NCBI GenBank assembly: GCA_021731325.1 | Contig: JAKFXP010000039.1 | Span: 1-13,649, forward strand | Direction: 5' to 3' | DNA: 13,649 nucleotides | Source of the DNA: Parcubacteria group bacterium | Lineage (GTDB): Bacteria; Patescibacteriota; Minisyncoccia; Phycocordibacterales; UBA12088 | Shown: in pieces, positions 13,261 to 13,649 of the stretch | Numbering within the stretch: position 1 is the first letter of the stretch | Layout of the letters: every line of letters begins with the position of its first letter | Made by a program: the position numbers and the translations under genes | The notes under the pieces: model-generated | What the model was told of the DNA's origin: nothing | Database searches by the model: none | Seen by the model: only the letters and a program-made list of their open reading frames with translations

Positions 13261-13649
13261 ATGTACGAAATGGTCACCCAACACCTAAGACGACATAAAT
13301 ACAAAATAGTCGTGGGCCTTCCCATGGCGGTATTGTTAGCCTCTTCCCTTTCTCTGGTACGTGATCCAGAACAAATATGTGTGGTGCCCAAAGACAATCG
13401 CTACGTAACCGTCGGTGAACCAGTGACCTTGGAAGTGACGGCAAACTCCGAACAGCCTATCAATGTTATTTCTGCATCCCTCTCATACCCAGACGACCTT
13501 ATTAGCATTGCCTCAACCTCAAAAATAAACTCCATTATCACCCTTTGGTCGGAAGAGCCAAAAAGTGAGGATGGAGTAGTACATTTTTCGGGAGGTATCA
13601 TAAGTCCCACTGGTTTTTCAGGCACGGGCACCGTTATTACCCTCCACGT
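13261..13649 (+). CDS. Membrane-anchored cohesin-like surface protein (5' part)
   Basis: The frame runs open from 13261 off the right edge, giving 129 residues. A basic N-terminus (QHLRRHKYK) precedes a hydrophobic signal or anchor segment VVGLPMAVLLASSLSL (17-32). From about 48 a beta-rich domain follows: YVTVGEPVTLEVTANSEQPINVISASLSYPDDLISI, then TLWSEEP and VVHFSGGIISPTGFSGTGTVITLH. The order TVGExxxLxVxANS, LSYPxDL, WxEEP and FSGG...GFSGTG is that of cohesin-type domains found in large extracellular proteins of Patescibacteria. It is probably secreted and held at the membrane or surface. Met4 (13270) is an alternative start; 13261 fits the extended -10 spacing better. Confidence 0.75.
   Translation, partial: MYEMVTQHLRRHKYKIVVGLPMAVLLASSLSLVRDPEQICVVPKDNRYVTVGEPVTLEVTANSEQPINVISASLSYPDDLISIASTSKINSIITLWSEEPKSEDGVVHFSGGIISPTGFSGTGTVITLH

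Overview
The window looks like a stretch of a small, streamlined bacterial genome, most likely Candidatus Patescibacteria (Candidate Phyla Radiation, Parcubacteria-like). This is inferred from four things: compact gene packing, TATACT-type promoters placed almost on the start codons, short hypothetical proteins with no family I recognise, and a cohesin-like extracellular protein of the kind common in that group. TGA is used as a stop (the glycerate kinase gene, the 37-residue ORF), so this is not the TGA-glycine code of Gracilibacteria. No rRNA, tRNA, CRISPR array or transposase gene is visible.

Layout. Positions 1-667 hold no supportable gene but an unusual density of inverted repeats: several hairpins, two terminator-like stems and a 128-bp imperfect palindrome. 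From 716 to 7309, all on the minus strand, runs a central-carbon cluster read pgi -> glycerate 2-kinase -> ppsA -> eno. It ends in a strong bidirectional terminator at 668-691. A divergent promoter region (7318-7364) separates pgi from an unrecognised plus-strand protein (7429-7998). A shared terminator lies between that gene and a convergent TVP38/TMEM64 (VTT) membrane protein. Then come an unrecognised 315-residue soluble protein (8754-9701), a TMEM175-type channel (9688-10308, minus) overlapping its 3' end, a SET-domain methyltransferase (10451-10873) and a VOC/glyoxalase-fold protein (10906-11301). A secreted thioredoxin fused to a CcdA/DsbD-like membrane domain (11310-12494, minus), a VIT1/CCC1-type metal transporter (12509-13045, minus) and a 37-residue membrane ORF overlapping its start (13042-13155, minus) follow. 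The window ends inside a membrane-anchored cohesin-like protein (from 13261, plus).

How it works together. Glycerate 2-kinase makes 2-phosphoglycerate, enolase interconverts it with PEP, and PEP synthase links PEP to pyruvate, so three neighbouring genes form a continuous glycerate-2PG-PEP-pyruvate segment; Pgi handles the hexose-phosphate end. The right half is an envelope and accessory region (ion channel, metal transport, thiol redox, surface protein).

The most notable cross-cutting signal is regulatory. Several start codons lie only 6-10 nt downstream of a TATACT/TATAGT/TATGAT-like -10 hexamer, often with an extended TGn, and without a Shine-Dalgarno sequence. This predicts leaderless or near-leaderless mRNAs for many genes here. 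The 7429 gene is the exception, with a leader of about 58 nt and a good AGAGG ribosome binding site.
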